Shown here piece by piece: positions 63,593 to 64,000 of a stretch of DNA of 64,000 bases. The notes below the pieces were generated by a model. That model did not search any database, was not told where the DNA came from, and saw only the letters and a list, made by a program, of their open reading frames with translations. Both the position numbers and the translations under genes were made by a program. Origin of the DNA: Desulfofustis sp. PB-SRB1 (lineage in GTDB: Bacteria; Desulfobacterota; Desulfobulbia; Desulfobulbales; Desulfocapsaceae); NCBI GenBank assembly GCA_016722945.1, contig JAEQMT010000038.1, positions 372,001 through 436,000 on the forward strand, written 5' to 3'. Each line of letters starts with the position of its first letter. The stretch's first letter is position 1.

Positions 63593-64000
63593 CTACAGAC
63601 TTTCAGGTCTCTTAGTTGGATTTTGCGGGGCGTACCCCGCAATACCGATCATGAATCGGACCATCCCGTAACTGAGCCAGTTCATCAGACGAATGCTAAA
63701 GGGCTGAGCCCTCAAGTCACTCTCAAATATCCTCCTTGCCTTCATGATGATCGCTTGGTTAAGATTACGCTTTAATTCTGCGGCAAATTTCCGATCATCG
63801 ACGACCACATTGGCCTCAAGCGCAAGCAGCAGGCTGAAAGGATCGAGATTTGAAGAACCTACCGTTGCCCAGTGTTCATCAATCACCGCAACTTTTGCGT
63901 GGAGAAGGCCGTGGTGATATTCATAGATCTCGATTCCGGCATCGAGAAAACTGCCATACAGGGCTCGGGAGGCCCTCTGGAACAAGCGCTTATCCATTTT
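63593..64000 (-). CDS. phospholipase D-type (cardiolipin synthase ClsB-like) protein, 5' partial
   Basis: The frame is open to the right edge. The last PLD motif is complete: HAKVAVIDEHWATVGSSNLD PFSL (HxKx4D..GSxN), preceded by GIEIYEYHHGLLHAKV. The tail after it, about 75 residues, resembles ClsB-type cardiolipin synthases. The first HKD motif should lie outside the window. Acts in the membrane to make cardiolipin. Confidence 0.85.
   Translation of the reverse strand, partial: KMDKRLFQRASRALYGSFLDAGIEIYEYHHGLLHAKVAVIDEHWATVGSSNLDPFSLLLALEANVVVDDRKFAAELKRNLNQAIIMKARRIFESDLRAQPFSIRLMNWLSYGMVRFMIGIAGYAPQNPTKRPESL

Overview
The window looks like a chromosome segment from a Gram-negative anaerobe or facultative bacterium. 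The clues are an Mla-type lipid transport operon, HflKC, lipoproteins with lipoboxes, menaquinone synthesis (MenA), an Mrp-type antiporter, citramalate synthase and a HpnP-like B12 radical SAM protein. Gene content and style resemble sulfate-reducing Desulfobacterota (Desulfobulbales-like) more than anything else, but no 16S rRNA or other decisive marker is present, so this is an inference.

Layout. 1-1.6 kb: end of an MscS channel and a tRNA-Pro. 1.65-17.49 kb: a putative genomic island bounded by a 14-bp repeat of the tRNA-Asn 3' end. It carries a type 3 BREX phage-defence locus on the minus strand, in the order HTH regulator, brxF, brxC, AlbA-type regulator, pglX, brxHII relic, pglZ, brxA, plus decayed genes. 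17.5-23.5 kb: lipoprotein, PLP enzyme, acyltransferase-hydrolase fusion and membrane proteins. 23.5-27.5 kb: Mla-type operon. 27.5-33.6 kb: frameshifted pirin, pyruvate kinase, menA and a TauT/NitT-type ABC transporter. 34-36 kb: a two-gene arginine-to-proline module (arginase plus a TIGR00300-type ornithine cyclodeaminase). 36.2-36.9 kb: HepT/MntA toxin-antitoxin. 37-40.3 kb: TRAP binding protein and citramalate synthase. 40.6-47.7 kb: eight-gene Mrp-type cation antiporter operon. 48-52.7 kb: methyltransferase, a long RarA and a DMT exporter. 52.7-58.7 kb: an insertion hot spot (IS21 with a nested IS200-like element, IS110, MITE-like repeats) that has destroyed a hotdog thioesterase and a RelA/SpoT-like gene. 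58.7-64 kb: HflCK, the radical SAM protein, small genes and a cardiolipin-synthase-type end.

The most unusual signal lies inside the BREX locus: arrays of exact 7-bp units in inverted pairs. One pair (four NNGTGCG units facing four CGCACNN units) encloses a four-helix-bundle (S23) gene, sits in the wreck of the brxHII helicase and supplies a new start to pglZ. A second pair with almost the same units but only a 29-bp spacer is inserted in frame in brxC. A third pair with another heptamer (GTCNNGR) lies at the start of pglX. I read these as an autonomous/non-autonomous family of heptamer-repeat insertion elements that tolerates or selects in-frame insertion. A GxxExxY gene fused to the helicase relic, next to ATCCGTG repeats, may belong to the same class.
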